Source: Halobacillus litoralis (GTDB taxonomy: Bacteria; Bacillota; Bacilli; Bacillales; Halobacillaceae). From it: a stretch of 64,000 nucleotides of DNA. Each line of letters opens with the position of its first letter. Position 1 is the stretch's first letter. Below, one piece after another: positions 27,786 to 37,400 of this stretch. The translations under genes and the position numbers were made by a program. The DNA is taken from contig NZ_WMEZ01000001.1 of NCBI RefSeq assembly GCF_009856415.1, positions 806,001 to 870,000 of the forward strand, given 5' to 3'. The notes under the pieces are model-generated. The model did no database searches, had not been told where the DNA came from, and saw only the letters and a program-made list of their open reading frames with translations.

Positions 27786-28337
27786 CTAATTCACAAGCTG
27801 GATGCGGTTTAATGGCCAGTAGGATACGACAGCTTCCCCTACCATCTGGTCTTGATCAATCATGCCGAGCATCCGGCTGTCTGTCGAGTTGTTGCGGTTA
27901 TCGCCAAGTACGAACAAATGACCCTCAGGCACTACTTCATACTCACCTGGTAGATTTTCCATCGTAAAATCATCAGTCAGCGGGCGACTTCCGTTTAATT
28001 GCTGTTTCCGTTCATTAAGAAATGGCTCTTCTACGGGTTCTCCATTCACATAGAGTTGATCATCTTCATAAGCGATATGGTCCCCAGGAAGGCCGATCAC
28101 ACGCTTGATATAGTCTTTACGTTCTGTGGCATGAAATACAACGACATCAAAACGATCCGGTGATCCAAGCGTATAATTGAGTTTACTCACAATCAAATGA
28201 TCCCCGCTATGTAAAGTGGTCAACATGGAAGGCCCTTCAACGACGACTGGTGCAAACAAGAACACTCTTACGACCACAGCCAATGCGCCGGCGATAAGAA
28301 ATGCTTTCAACCAGTCCAACCATTGTTGTTTCATCAT
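27786..28337 (-). CDS. lepB: Type I signal peptidase
   Basis: 183 aa, Sip type. One N-terminal membrane anchor at about residues 9-29 ([20 protein letters not shown]). Catalytic Ser is in VEGPSML, catalytic Lys in [14 protein letters not shown], and the box E motif is [11 protein letters not shown]. The reading frame opens 15 codons earlier, but the ATG after GAAGAAGGGATA gives the family N-terminus. Several paralogues are usual in Bacillaceae, so the exact Sip name is not assigned. Confidence 0.95.
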   Translation of the reverse strand: MMKQQWLDWLKAFLIAGALAVVVRVFLFAPVVVEGPSMLTTLHSGDHLIVSKLNYTLGSPDRFDVVVFHATERKDYIKRVIGLPGDHIAYEDDQLYVNGEPVEEPFLNERKQQLNGSRPLTDDFTMENLPGEYEVVPEGHLFVLGDNRNNSTDSRMLGMIDQDQMVGEAVVSYWPLNRIQLVN

Positions 28338-28565
28338 TATCCCTTCTTCCTTGAATGAAGGAGTTTGGAGCGGCAAAACCATAGTACCCTGGCTGTAGAC
28401 ACAACCTTTTCATAAATATGGTTGAATTTGCTGCTGAACGCTCTCTTGTTTTCGCTTTTATCTTTGTCTTTCAAATCATATCATAACATTCTATACCCAT
28501 GATTCTATTGCAGTATAGATCCCTGACTTTAAAGGTGGGGATAGGGTCTCAAATCTATTGATAAG

Positions 28566-28600
28566 TAGAAAAAAGGAGCTTGGCATCGCAAGCTCCTTTT
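28566..28600 (-). terminator. Intrinsic terminator after rplS
   Basis: A 10-bp stem AAGGAGCTTG/CAAGCTCCTT with a 6-nt loop (28573-28582, 28589-28598) is followed by TTTTTT-rich sequence on the minus strand, 9 nt past the rplS stop. Confidence 0.92.
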
Positions 28601-28608
28601 CACTGAAA

Positions 28609-28953
28609 TTAGATAATTTCTTTAATACGTGCCGCTTTACCGCGTAGGTTACGCAAGTAGTAAAGTTTCGCACGACGTACTTTACCACGACGAGTACGCT
28701 CAATCTTAGCGATACGTGGAGAATGAACTGGGAATGTACGCTCAACACCTGTACCGTAAGTAATCTTACGAACAGTGAATGTTTCGCTGATTCCGCCGTT
28801 CTGACGCTTGATGACAACACCTTCGAATACCTGGATACGTTCACGTGTGCCTTCGACAACCTTCACGTGTACTTTTACAGTATCACCAGGACGGAAATCT
28901 GGGTGATCCGAACGAAGTTGTTCTTTTGTAATGTCATGAATCAATTGTTGCAT
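28609..28953 (-). CDS. rplS: 50S ribosomal protein L19
   Basis: 114 aa, full length. Motifs are [40 protein letters not shown] and [20 protein letters not shown]. The ATG after AAAAGGAGTG removes three residues from the longest frame and matches the family start MQQLIHDIT. It has its own promoter and a conserved leader upstream, and a terminator downstream. Confidence 0.98.
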   Translation of the reverse strand: MQQLIHDITKEQLRSDHPDFRPGDTVKVHVKVVEGTRERIQVFEGVVIKRQNGGISETFTVRKITYGTGVERTFPVHSPRIAKIERTRRGKVRRAKLYYLRNLRGKAARIKEII

Positions 28954-28984
28954 GATTTTCACTCCTTTTTAACTAATGCTCTTG

Positions 28985-29038
28985 TCTTCTAAGAGGCAGC
29001 GGAACATCGTTTTCCACTTAAACCGTACGTTTAAGCAC
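28985..29038 (-). promoter_or_regulatory. L19 (rplS) mRNA leader
   Basis: On the minus strand the leader has two consecutive hairpins. The first is CTTAAAC/GTTTAAG with a short loop (about 29017-29036). The second is GTGGAA/TTCCGC (29012-29017 with 28999-29004), followed by GCTGCCTCTTAG. Placement between trmD and rplS and the TTTAAGTGGAAAACG block agree with the L19 leader described in Bacilli, probably autoregulatory. Recognition is by eye. Confidence 0.6.
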
Positions 29039-29046
29039 AAAATTTA

Positions 29047-29075
29047 ATATACCATAACTAGAGACAAACTTCAAC
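29047..29075 (-). promoter_or_regulatory. Promoter for rplS
   Basis: TTGAAG and TATATT are 17 nt apart on the minus strand, just past the trmD stop and directly upstream of the L19 leader. This gives rplS expression independent of trmD. Confidence 0.6.
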
Positions 29076-29080
29076 AGCAC

Positions 29081-29812
29081 TCAGCTATTTTTCCACTCAT
29101 CCAACCACGTTTGTTCCTTAGCGGATAATTCTCGTCCTTCTAGCAGATCCGGCCTTCTTTCAAATGTCCGCTTCAACGACTGATAGTGACGCCATTCATC
29201 AATTTTGGCGTGGTTTCCTGACAATAGGACGTCCGGCACTTTGTGACCCCGGAAATCGGCCGGTCTCGTATAATGAGGATGCTCAAGTAAGCCGCTTGAG
29301 AATGAGTCCATCGGAGCCGACTGTTCATTTCCGAGAACTCCAGGGAGAAGACGAACCACAGAATCGATGACGACCATCGCACCGAGTTCTCCACCAGTAA
29401 GGACGTAATCACCGATGGAGATTTCATCGGTCACCACTTCCTGCCTAATGCGTTCATCATATCCTTCGTAATGGCCACAAACGAAGACAAGATGATCCTC
29501 TTCTGAGAGTTCTTCTGCTTTTTGCTGGGAGTAGGGTTCACCCTGCGGGCAAAGAAGCACGACACGCGGGGGTTTCTCCGCAGAATCTTTGATGGACTGA
29601 ATGCTGTCAAAGATGGGTTGCGGGGATAGAACAAGTCCCGCTCCTCCCCCGTAAGGGTAATCATCGACTTTGTTGTGTTTGTTTTCGGTGAAATCACGGA
29701 AATTTACATATTGGTATGAAAAGGCGCCTTGTTCCTGAGCACGCTTCATGATGGAATTCTGTAATACACCATCAAACATTTCTGGAAAAAGTGTCAAAAT
29801 ATCGATATGCAT
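29081..29812 (-). CDS. trmD: tRNA (guanine37-N1)-methyltransferase
   Basis: 243 aa SPOUT methyltransferase that modifies G37 and prevents frameshifting. Motifs are [52 protein letters not shown], and the trefoil-knot SAM site [19 protein letters not shown]. Its start overlaps the rimM stop by 1 nt (TAATG). Confidence 0.98.
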   Translation of the reverse strand: MHIDILTLFPEMFDGVLQNSIMKRAQEQGAFSYQYVNFRDFTENKHNKVDDYPYGGGAGLVLSPQPIFDSIQSIKDSAEKPPRVVLLCPQGEPYSQQKAEELSEEDHLVFVCGHYEGYDERIRQEVVTDEISIGDYVLTGGELGAMVVIDSVVRLLPGVLGNEQSAPMDSFSSGLLEHPHYTRPADFRGHKVPDVLLSGNHAKIDEWRHYQSLKRTFERRPDLLEGRELSAKEQTWLDEWKNS

Positions 29813-30327
29813 TAGTCTAGCAGCCCCTCTATTGGATCGATGATGATCGTCTTCCGCTCCGTATCCACTTCTTTCACGACAGGTTCGATATACGGAATGA
29901 GAACATCAGGCTGATTCTTCCGCTTCACAACCCAAACATCATTCGCACCAGGGGTGAGAATTTCTTTGATTTCCCCTAATTCTTCACCTGATTCCAAAAA
30001 TACGGTACACCCGATGATTTCATAAAAATAGAATTCATGGTCATCAAGCTCTTCCTGATCATCTTCTGATACCATCAATTTTCCATTTTTGTATCCTTCG
30101 ACATCATTAATCGTAGGATGATCTTCGAAACTTACAAGGTCGAAACCTTTATGAGTCCGGTGTGTTCGAATGACCAGTGGTTTCGGCTCGTTGTTATCAC
30201 TTACCCAATACAAAAGCTGACCTGGTTCGAATCGTTCATCAAAATCAGTGACGCGATGAACTTTGACTTCTCCTTTGATGCCATGTGTGTTTATAATTTT
30301 ACCAACATTGAATAACTGTTTTTCCAT
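29812..30327 (-). CDS. rimM: 16S rRNA processing protein RimM
   Basis: 171 aa. 30S maturation factor that binds S19. The N-terminal RimM domain starts [20 protein letters not shown], and the C-terminal PRC-barrel has [20 protein letters not shown] and [12 protein letters not shown]. The frame is open 25 codons further upstream, but the GCGAGGTAA site and the family N-terminus fix the start at 30327. Confidence 0.97.
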   Translation of the reverse strand: MEKQLFNVGKIINTHGIKGEVKVHRVTDFDERFEPGQLLYWVSDNNEPKPLVIRTHRTHKGFDLVSFEDHPTINDVEGYKNGKLMVSEDDQEELDDHEFYFYEIIGCTVFLESGEELGEIKEILTPGANDVWVVKRKNQPDVLIPYIEPVVKEVDTERKTIIIDPIEGLLD

Positions 30328-30335
30328 GAGTGCAA

Positions 30336-30722
30336 TTACCTCGCTCGTATGACTTTTCCGTCTCTCAAGACGATTTGACGATCCTGAATGACCTCTTCCC
30401 ATTGATCGCCTTCTTCAACTTCAATCAGCGCCTGTACTTCGTCCGTTTCAAGCTCACTTCCATCAGGCAGGATATCCAATTGTTTACGCTGATATTCAAG
30501 CCACTTCAATTGATCTTTTCTGCGCCCGATTTCCTTTGAAAAACGGCGCTCTACTTCCTGTCTTGACACTCCGGGCTTGCGTTCTAATTTTTTCTGCTCA
30601 AAGGAAAGCTGCCTGCATTCTCGGTCCAGACGTTGATATCTTTCATCGAACTTTTCTTTAATTTGCGCACGACTCGTCTCTGTCAAAATCTGTTTGACAG
30701 GTACTGTTCGGATGATCTGCAT
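30336..30722 (-). CDS. ylqD: YlqD family protein
   Basis: 128 aa. Matches the YlqD family found next to rimM in Bacilli; function unknown. The N-terminus MQIIRTVPVKQILTE is typical. The middle is a charged coiled coil (about residues 18-85), and the C-terminus is a small beta-rich part (VEEGDQWEEVIQDRQIVLRD). Start chosen at the ATG after GGGCGGGC; the frame is open nine codons further. Confidence 0.88.
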   Translation of the reverse strand: MQIIRTVPVKQILTETSRAQIKEKFDERYQRLDRECRQLSFEQKKLERKPGVSRQEVERRFSKEIGRRKDQLKWLEYQRKQLDILPDGSELETDEVQALIEVEEGDQWEEVIQDRQIVLRDGKVIRAR

Positions 30723-30755
30723 CTTTCGCCCGCCCTTCTGCCAGTCCATGAGAAT

Positions 30756-30785
30756 AGTAAAAAAGGGAAAAGGCTTCCCTTCTCC
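30756..30785 (-). terminator. Weak terminator-like hairpin after khpA
   Basis: Stem AAGGGAA/TTCCCTT (30763-30769 with 30775-30781) followed by a TTTTTT run on the minus strand, between khpA and ylqD. Short stem, so probably partial. Confidence 0.5.
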
Positions 30786-30812
30786 CTTCTTACACCAATA
30801 AAATTAGTTCTC

Positions 30813-31040
30813 TTACATGATATCCAAATAGATTCGTTTTTCAGAATCAGATCCTGCCGCATAAACGACAGTCCGAATCGCTTTCGCAATCCGCCCGTTC
30901 TTACCGATTACTTTCCCTACATCATCCGGATGGACGGTAAGGTGATAAACCACTTTGTGATTTTCCTCTTTCTCATCCACCATGATGTCATCAGGATGAT
31001 CGACAAGCGGAGTTACGATCGTTTCGATCAAGGTTTTCAT
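30813..31040 (-). CDS. khpA: KH-domain RNA-binding protein KhpA (YlqC)
   Basis: 75 aa single KH domain, with the GXXG loop in VGKVIGKNGRIAKAIRTVV. KhpA pairs with KhpB/Jag in Firmicutes and affects cell elongation and mRNA binding. It follows rpsP by 22 nt, as in B. subtilis. Confidence 0.96.
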   Translation of the reverse strand: MKTLIETIVTPLVDHPDDIMVDEKEENHKVVYHLTVHPDDVGKVIGKNGRIAKAIRTVVYAAGSDSEKRIYLDIM

Positions 31041-31062
31041 GGGATCACCACTACTTTATGAT

Positions 31063-31332
31063 TTATTGGTTTTTCTTATCGTGGAACTGCTTCATGATGC
31101 CTTCGTTAGAGAAAAGGTTACGAACAGTGTCGCTTGGCTTCGCGCCGTTTGACATCCAGTCGATCGCTTTCTCAGCATCAAGTTTAACCTCTACAGGGTT
31201 AGCAACTGGGTTATATGTTCCGATTTGCTCGATGATACGTCCATCACGAGGAGAACGAGAATCAGCAACTACTACACGATAAAATGGGTTACGCTTAGAT
31301 CCCATACGTTTTAGGCGAATTTTTACTGCCAT
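31063..31332 (-). CDS. rpsP: 30S ribosomal protein S16
   Basis: 89 aa. Family start [20 protein letters not shown] and the motif [13 protein letters not shown]. The ATG at 31332 lies 9 nt after GGAGG. The frame could start three codons earlier, but not at the known N-terminus. Confidence 0.98.
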   Translation of the reverse strand: MAVKIRLKRMGSKRNPFYRVVVADSRSPRDGRIIEQIGTYNPVANPVEVKLDAEKAIDWMSNGAKPSDTVRNLFSNEGIMKQFHDKKNQ

Positions 31333-31417
31333 TTTTAACAACCTCCAAAATTTCTTTAATGTTTCACACAGAATTAGATTTTAGCAGAACTTCAAGGGTG
31401 TGTAAAGGTTTTTTCCA

Positions 31418-32758
31418 TTACATAAAAGGAAATTTCATTCCTTTGCCTTTTTTCCCTTTCGTATTGCTCATTTGTTTCATCATTTTCTTCATTTCTTCAA
31501 ACTGTTTCAACAGTCTGTTGACCTCTGACACAGAGGTTCCGGAACCTTTGGCAATCCGCTTCTTGCGGCTTGCATTCATCACAGAAGGGTCCTGTCTTTC
31601 ATTTTTAGTCATCGATTGGATGATGGCCTCCACATGAACGATCTGCTTGTCATCGAAGGACACATTCTGAAGGCCCTTCATTTTGTTCGCACCAGGAATC
31701 ATGTTCAAGATTTCATCCAGTGGTCCCATGTTTTTCACTTGCTCCATCTGCTCAAGGAAATCCTCGAAAGTAAAGGACGCATTACGCATTTTCGACTCCA
31801 GCTCTTTCGCTTGCTTTTCATCGACCTGCGTCTGTGCTTTTTCAATTAAGGTGAGCATATCGCCCATTCCGAGAATCCTTGACGCCATACGCTCGGGGTG
31901 GAAAGTCTCAAGCTGGTCCAGCTTTTCCCCCATACCCGCGAATTTGATCGGTTTACCTGTCACGGCTTTGATGGATAGTGCGGCACCACCACGGGTGTCT
32001 CCATCCAGTTTCGTGAGAAGTACTCCGGTGACGTCGAGCTGCTCATCGAAGCTTTCCGCTACGTTTACAGCATCCTGACCTGTCATGGCATCGACAACAA
32101 GAAAGATTTCATCAGGATTTACAGCTTCCTTTATTTCTTGCAATTCACCCATCAAGTCGCCATCAATATGCAAACGACCAGCTGTATCGATGAGCACATA
32201 ATCGTGGTGCTCTTCTTTCGCTTTGGCTATCGCATTTTTGGCGATGTCGACAGGGTTTGCTTCGGTACCTTCCTCGTGGACAGGCATGTCCAACTGTTTT
32301 CCGAGGGTCTGTAACTGCTGGATGGCAGCTGGTCGGTAAACGTCAGCCCCTACGAGTAACGGCTTCCTGTTGTAGCTTTTACGCAGCAGGTTCGCAAGCT
32401 TCCCGGTCGTCGTCGTTTTACCTGCACCCTGCAAACCGACCATCATGATGACCGTCGGAGGACGCTTGGCAACAGCAATTTTACTTTCGTCGCCACCCAT
32501 CAATTCTGTGAGCTCTTCTTTAACAACTTTGATGACCTGCTGTCCAGGAGTCAGGCTTTCCATGACCTCCTGACCGACGGCGCGTTCACGTACACGCTTC
32601 ACAAAATCTTTGACGACTTTAAAGTTTACATCGGCCTCAAGGAGGGCGAGACGGACCTCCCTGGTCATCTCTTTTACGTCTTGTTCGTTTACCTTCCCTT
32701 TGCCTTTGATTTTCTTGATCGTTTCCTGCAAACGGTCGGATAAACCCTCAAATGCCAT
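31418..32758 (-). CDS. ffh: Signal recognition particle protein Ffh
   Basis: 446 aa SRP54 GTPase. The N domain starts MAFEGLSDRLQETIKKIKG. G-domain motifs are GLQGAGKTTTTGKLA (G1), LIDTAGRL (G3) and TKLDGDTRGGAALS (G4). The C-terminal M domain (about 300-446) is Met-rich (FEEMKKMMKQMSNTKG) and binds signal sequences and SRP RNA. It sits 13 nt after ylxM. Confidence 0.98.
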   Translation of the reverse strand: MAFEGLSDRLQETIKKIKGKGKVNEQDVKEMTREVRLALLEADVNFKVVKDFVKRVRERAVGQEVMESLTPGQQVIKVVKEELTELMGGDESKIAVAKRPPTVIMMVGLQGAGKTTTTGKLANLLRKSYNRKPLLVGADVYRPAAIQQLQTLGKQLDMPVHEEGTEANPVDIAKNAIAKAKEEHHDYVLIDTAGRLHIDGDLMGELQEIKEAVNPDEIFLVVDAMTGQDAVNVAESFDEQLDVTGVLLTKLDGDTRGGAALSIKAVTGKPIKFAGMGEKLDQLETFHPERMASRILGMGDMLTLIEKAQTQVDEKQAKELESKMRNASFTFEDFLEQMEQVKNMGPLDEILNMIPGANKMKGLQNVSFDDKQIVHVEAIIQSMTKNERQDPSVMNASRKKRIAKGSGTSVSEVNRLLKQFEEMKKMMKQMSNTKGKKGKGMKFPFM

Positions 32759-32771
32759 CGAAGATCCCCTC

Positions 32772-33101
32772 CTATTCTAATTCTTGTAATTCGTGCAGCC
32801 ATGATTCATAAGGGGCTGGCAGCTCGTCTTTCTTAAACTGAGCTTCCATTTCTTTGATCACTTTCTGCCGTTTTTCAAACTTCCCATATAGATGAAGCTT
32901 TTTTTCATATTCTTCAAGCATCGTCTCTGTTCGGCGAATATTATCGTACACGGCTTGACGTGAGACATCAAAGGTTTCCGATATTTCACCAAGAGAGTAA
33001 TCTTCGAGATAGTACAACTCCATATAGTTTCTCTGCTTAGGAGTCAACAACGATTGATAGAAATCAAATAGATAGTTAATCCGTGTCGTTTTTTCAAGCA
33101 T
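32772..33101 (-). CDS. ylxM: YlxM/p13-like DNA-binding protein
   Basis: 109 aa with a sigma-factor region 4-like helix-turn-helix: [20 protein letters not shown] then [20 protein letters not shown]. YlxM lies between ftsY and ffh in Bacilli and streptococci and modulates SRP function. Length and position are standard. Confidence 0.95.
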   Translation of the reverse strand: MLEKTTRINYLFDFYQSLLTPKQRNYMELYYLEDYSLGEISETFDVSRQAVYDNIRRTETMLEEYEKKLHLYGKFEKRQKVIKEMEAQFKKDELPAPYESWLHELQELE

Positions 33102-33176
33102 GCTTGAAGCACTCCTTGTTAAGTGAAATGCCTTTACACATAAATATTAAAGGAACATGTACCTTCATGTCAAGGC

Positions 33177-34481
33177 TTATGATAGTTCTTCTTCCTCTTC
33201 ATATTCTTCGATCATATCTGCAAACAGTCCATACACGAAAGCATGAGCATCAAATGTTTCAAGGTCGGTCACTTTTTCTCCAAGACCGACGAGTTTAACT
33301 GGGATATCCAATTCATTTCGAATGGCAAGAACGATGCCGCCTTTCGCTGTTCCGTCCAGTTTTGATAGGACGATGCCAGAAACATCCGTCGCTTCGGAGA
33401 ATGTTTTCGCCTGGCTCATCGCATTTTGCCCTGTTGTAGCGTCTAGGACAAGCAGCACTTCATGAGGAGCTCCTGGAATTTCACGTTCAATAACCCGTTT
33501 CACCTTAGAAAGCTCATTCATCAAGTTCACTTTATTTTGAAGACGACCGGCCGTATCACAAATGAGGACATCGGCATTTTTGGATTTTGCAGACTGAATG
33601 CCATCATAAATCACAGCAGCAGGGTCGCTGCCTTCACTATGCTTCGTGACATTCACCCCTACACGTTTACCCCACTCTTCCAATTGCTCTATGGCACCTG
33701 CACGGAATGTATCTCCGGCAGCAAGCGTGACGTTCTTCCCTTCGCTTTTCAATCGGTGGGCGAGTTTACCGATCGTTGTTGTTTTCCCGACCCCATTCAC
33801 ACCGACAAACAAATAAACCGTTAAGCCGTCTGGATTTTCATTCAACCCTTCGATCTCTTCAGCACGATCATCACCATAGTAGATTTCAACAAGTTTTTCG
33901 GAAATGATTTCTTTTACTTTTTGAGGGTCCTGAACATTTCTGCGCTTCACTTCCATCTCAAGCTCTTCAATCATTTCCATCACGGTTGTAACCCCGACAT
34001 CAGCAGAAATCAATACTTCCTCGAGTTCTTCAAAGAAATCTTCATCGACGGTGCGGTAACGTGCGACGAGATCATTGATTTTAGTCGAGAATGAGTTTCT
34101 TGTTTTAGCCAGTCCCAATTTAAATTTGGAGGCAATTGACTCTTTTTCATCCTCTTCCTGGATCTCTTCAGCATCGTCCTCTGCCACGGATTCTTCAAAA
34201 TCCTGCTCGTATTCCTCATTCACTGCTGTTTCTGCCGTCTCTTCTTCATCCTCTGTTGATTCTACAGTTTCTTCTTCTCTATCCTCTGCAGGGGTCTCCG
34301 TTTCCGGTATTTCTGTTTCTCCCTGAAGTTCTGCCACGTCCTGATCATCGTGGTGATCCGTTTCGAGAGAGTGTTCCTGTTCGTCGGAATCCTCTGTTTC
34401 ATGGACCTGCTGGTCTTCTTTTTCTTCTTCCGACTCTGGACCTTTCACGAATTTTTCTTTCAGTTTCTTAAAAAAACTCAT
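33177..34481 (-). CDS. ftsY: Signal recognition particle receptor FtsY
   Basis: 434 aa. The C-terminal 310 residues are the NG GTPase: GVNGVGKTTTIGKLAHRL (G1), ICDTAGRLQNKVNLM (G3), SKLDGTAKGGIVLA (G4). The first about 115 residues form an extremely Glu/Asp-rich, low-complexity extension. B. subtilis FtsY (about 329 aa) lacks most of this. The extension resembles the acidic A domain of E. coli FtsY in character, not sequence. 13 nt separate it from smc. Confidence 0.97.
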   Translation of the reverse strand: MSFFKKLKEKFVKGPESEEEKEDQQVHETEDSDEQEHSLETDHHDDQDVAELQGETEIPETETPAEDREEETVESTEDEEETAETAVNEEYEQDFEESVAEDDAEEIQEEDEKESIASKFKLGLAKTRNSFSTKINDLVARYRTVDEDFFEELEEVLISADVGVTTVMEMIEELEMEVKRRNVQDPQKVKEIISEKLVEIYYGDDRAEEIEGLNENPDGLTVYLFVGVNGVGKTTTIGKLAHRLKSEGKNVTLAAGDTFRAGAIEQLEEWGKRVGVNVTKHSEGSDPAAVIYDGIQSAKSKNADVLICDTAGRLQNKVNLMNELSKVKRVIEREIPGAPHEVLLVLDATTGQNAMSQAKTFSEATDVSGIVLSKLDGTAKGGIVLAIRNELDIPVKLVGLGEKVTDLETFDAHAFVYGLFADMIEEYEEEEELS

Positions 34482-34494
34482 CGACTCATCCTTC

Positions 34495-37400
34495 CTATGC
34501 TTCCAATAATTCGGGTGTTTCTTCTAGTCTGACGGATACGAGTTTAGATACACCTGACTCTTGCATGGTCACCCCATAAAGGACGTCCGATTCTTCCATT
34601 GTCCCTTTCCTGTGGGTGATGACTATGAACTGTGTTTTCTCACTGAATTCTTTCAAAAATTTAGCAAAACGATCCACGTTCGCTTCATCCAATGCCGCTT
34701 CCACCTCGTCGAGGACACAGAAAGGCACAGGACGTACGCGTAGAATCGAGAATAAGAGAGCGATTGCCGTCAGAGCACGTTCTCCACCCGATAACAAACT
34801 CATATTTTGCAGTTTCTTACCTGGAGGCTGGGCCACAATATCGACCCCGGTTTCTAACATATCGCTCGGGTCAGTCAGTTGCAGATCGGCTCGTCCTCCA
34901 CCGAACAAGGTGCGAAAGACTTCGCCGAATTCAGCGCGGATTTTCGTAAAAGTATCTTCGAATTTCCGCTTCATTTCACCATCCATTTCATTGATGACTG
35001 TATGAAGGGTTTGTTTGGCTTCAAGTAAGTCATCTTGTTGCCCCTTCAAGAATTCATAACGTTCTTTAATCCGGTCATACTCATCAATGGCCCCCAAGTT
35101 CACAGTTCCAAGCTCTTCGATGGCCCGCTTGATCAGCTTGACCTTCGTTGATGCTTCATCAATATCGTCTACACCCGGGTAATCCCTCTTCGCTTTTTCA
35201 AACGTCATCACATACTCTTCCTGCAAGTATTGAAGCATATTCTCTAGCTCTACGTCCAGGCGGTTGGACTTGACTTCCTTTTGCTGCAAATCTTGAATAA
35301 AGTTCTGATGTCTACGTTTCAATTCTTTCAGCTTCTGTTCAGCTTCCTGGATGCCCGCAGCAAGCTCTTGACGCTCTTTTCTCTTCATTTCGATGGTGGT
35401 AGTCGTTTCTTCCTTGTCTGTTCTCGTACTTTCTATTTGAGCCTGAATTTCATCTTCCGTCTGATTAGACTCCTTAACCTCCATCAGCTGTTGATAAGAA
35501 ACACGGTTGCCTCGTAATTCTTGCTGGATTAGATCTTTCTCCTGCTGATAACGATCCGCTTTTTCCTTTTGGTTGTTTACCGCTGATTCTTGTTCGGCTA
35601 GTTGTATTTGAAGCTTCTGCTTGCGTTCCTGCAAGTTCGCCTCATCTTCTTTCTGACGTTCTTTTGTTGTCGTCAACTCTTCGATCTTTGTATTAATCGC
35701 CACAAGTTGCTCTTCAAGGGTACGCAAAGTTTCGTCAAGCTCGTTCAACTGCTGATCTGCGTGATGAGAATCTTGATCGTACTGGGCCTGATCTTGGTCG
35801 AACAATTGAAGTTGATCATTCAAATGGTCAAGTTTCAGCTGCACTTCTCTTTGATCGGACTGCTTTTCATACTCTTCTTTCTTTAATTCAGAGAGCTTCA
35901 CATTCCATTGTTCTTTTTCCTCTTCTTGCTCAGCTAAGGTTGTCTTCAACTTTTTCACTTTACTCTCAACATCCAACGCCTTTGCATCATAAGCAGCGAT
36001 TTTCTCACTTAGTTCCTGCAATTCCTTTTCTCTTGTGAACAAGGATTGTTTGGATTGTTTTTTCGCCCCTCCTGACATTGAACCACCAGGATTGACGACG
36101 TCTCCATCAAGCGTCACAACCCTATACTTTCGATTCAGTACGCGGGCAATTTGGTTTGCATGCTCTAACCCTTCAGCAATGACGATATGACCAAGAAGAT
36201 GCTGGATCGGTTTGGAATGAGCCTGATCATATTGGATCAGATCGGCTGCAACTCCTACATACCCTTCTTGTTGGGAGAGGGATGCACTCCCATGGACAGA
36301 ACGTGGCTGAATGGAGGTAAGAGGAAGAAGTGTAGCTCTTCCTTTATTGTTCGTCTTCAACCAATGAATCGCCTGTCTTCCGGTTTGTTCGTCCTCCACG
36401 ACAATATGTTGGGCCTGTGCACCAAGCGCTGTCTCAATCGCTGTTAAAAGGTGAGAAGGAATATCGATCAATTCAAGTACAGCTCCATGAATTCCCTGAA
36501 GCTGGCCTTTTTGAGAAGCCTTTAAAACTTCACGGACGCCGTGAAAATAACCTGAGAAGTCTTCTTTCATCTCTTCAAGCATTTCCTTCTTTGACCGCAT
36601 GTTTTCCAAATATTGATAGCCCTTATAAAGCTTCTCCTGCCATTCCTGATACGTCTGTTTATTCTTTTCGTATCTCTCGTTCAACTCTCGGACTTGTGAC
36701 TCCAGCTTTTCCCGCTGTGTTGTCAGGTTTTCCAATTCACTTGTCATGAAAGTCAACTTTTCTTCAAGTTTAGCACGTTCACTTCTGAGGTCTTTGAATT
36801 TATCAATCTGACTGCCTTTTTTAGAGTGAATTTGGTCCAGTTGTTTTTCCAAAAGTTGTTTCTCGTTTCGTTTGGCTGCCTGTTTATTCAGCAATTCGAT
36901 ATATTCACTCTTCAAATCCTCAATCTCATCTTCGATTAGATGAAGATCCTGTTTTAATGCTTGGGTCGTTTGGTCTAACTCTTGTTTCGTATTTTCTCTT
37001 TTTTCTTTGATCTGTTTTAACTTTTGTGCTTCTTCTTCGGCAATCGCCTTTAAGTTCACCAGTTTGTCAGAGAGGTCCTCATAGGCCTCTTCCAACTTGG
37101 ATTTGTTTTCTTCAAAGTGCTTATGACGCTCTTTCATTAGTTCCTTTTTGCCCTCAAGATTTTCGAGGTTTCTCGTTAATTCAAGCAACTTCGACTGCAT
37201 ATTTTCTATTGAGGCATCCAGTCTTTCTACATGATCCCTTTGATCTTTCAGTGAAGCTTCATCCGCCTCGATCTTCTCACTCAACTCGCTTTCCTGGCTT
37301 TTGACTTCTTCCAGTTCTTTGAGAATTCTTTCCCACTCTCTGTGGACCTGCTGTATTTGAGTGATCAATAAAGAGATTTCAACATTCTTCAGTTCGTCTT

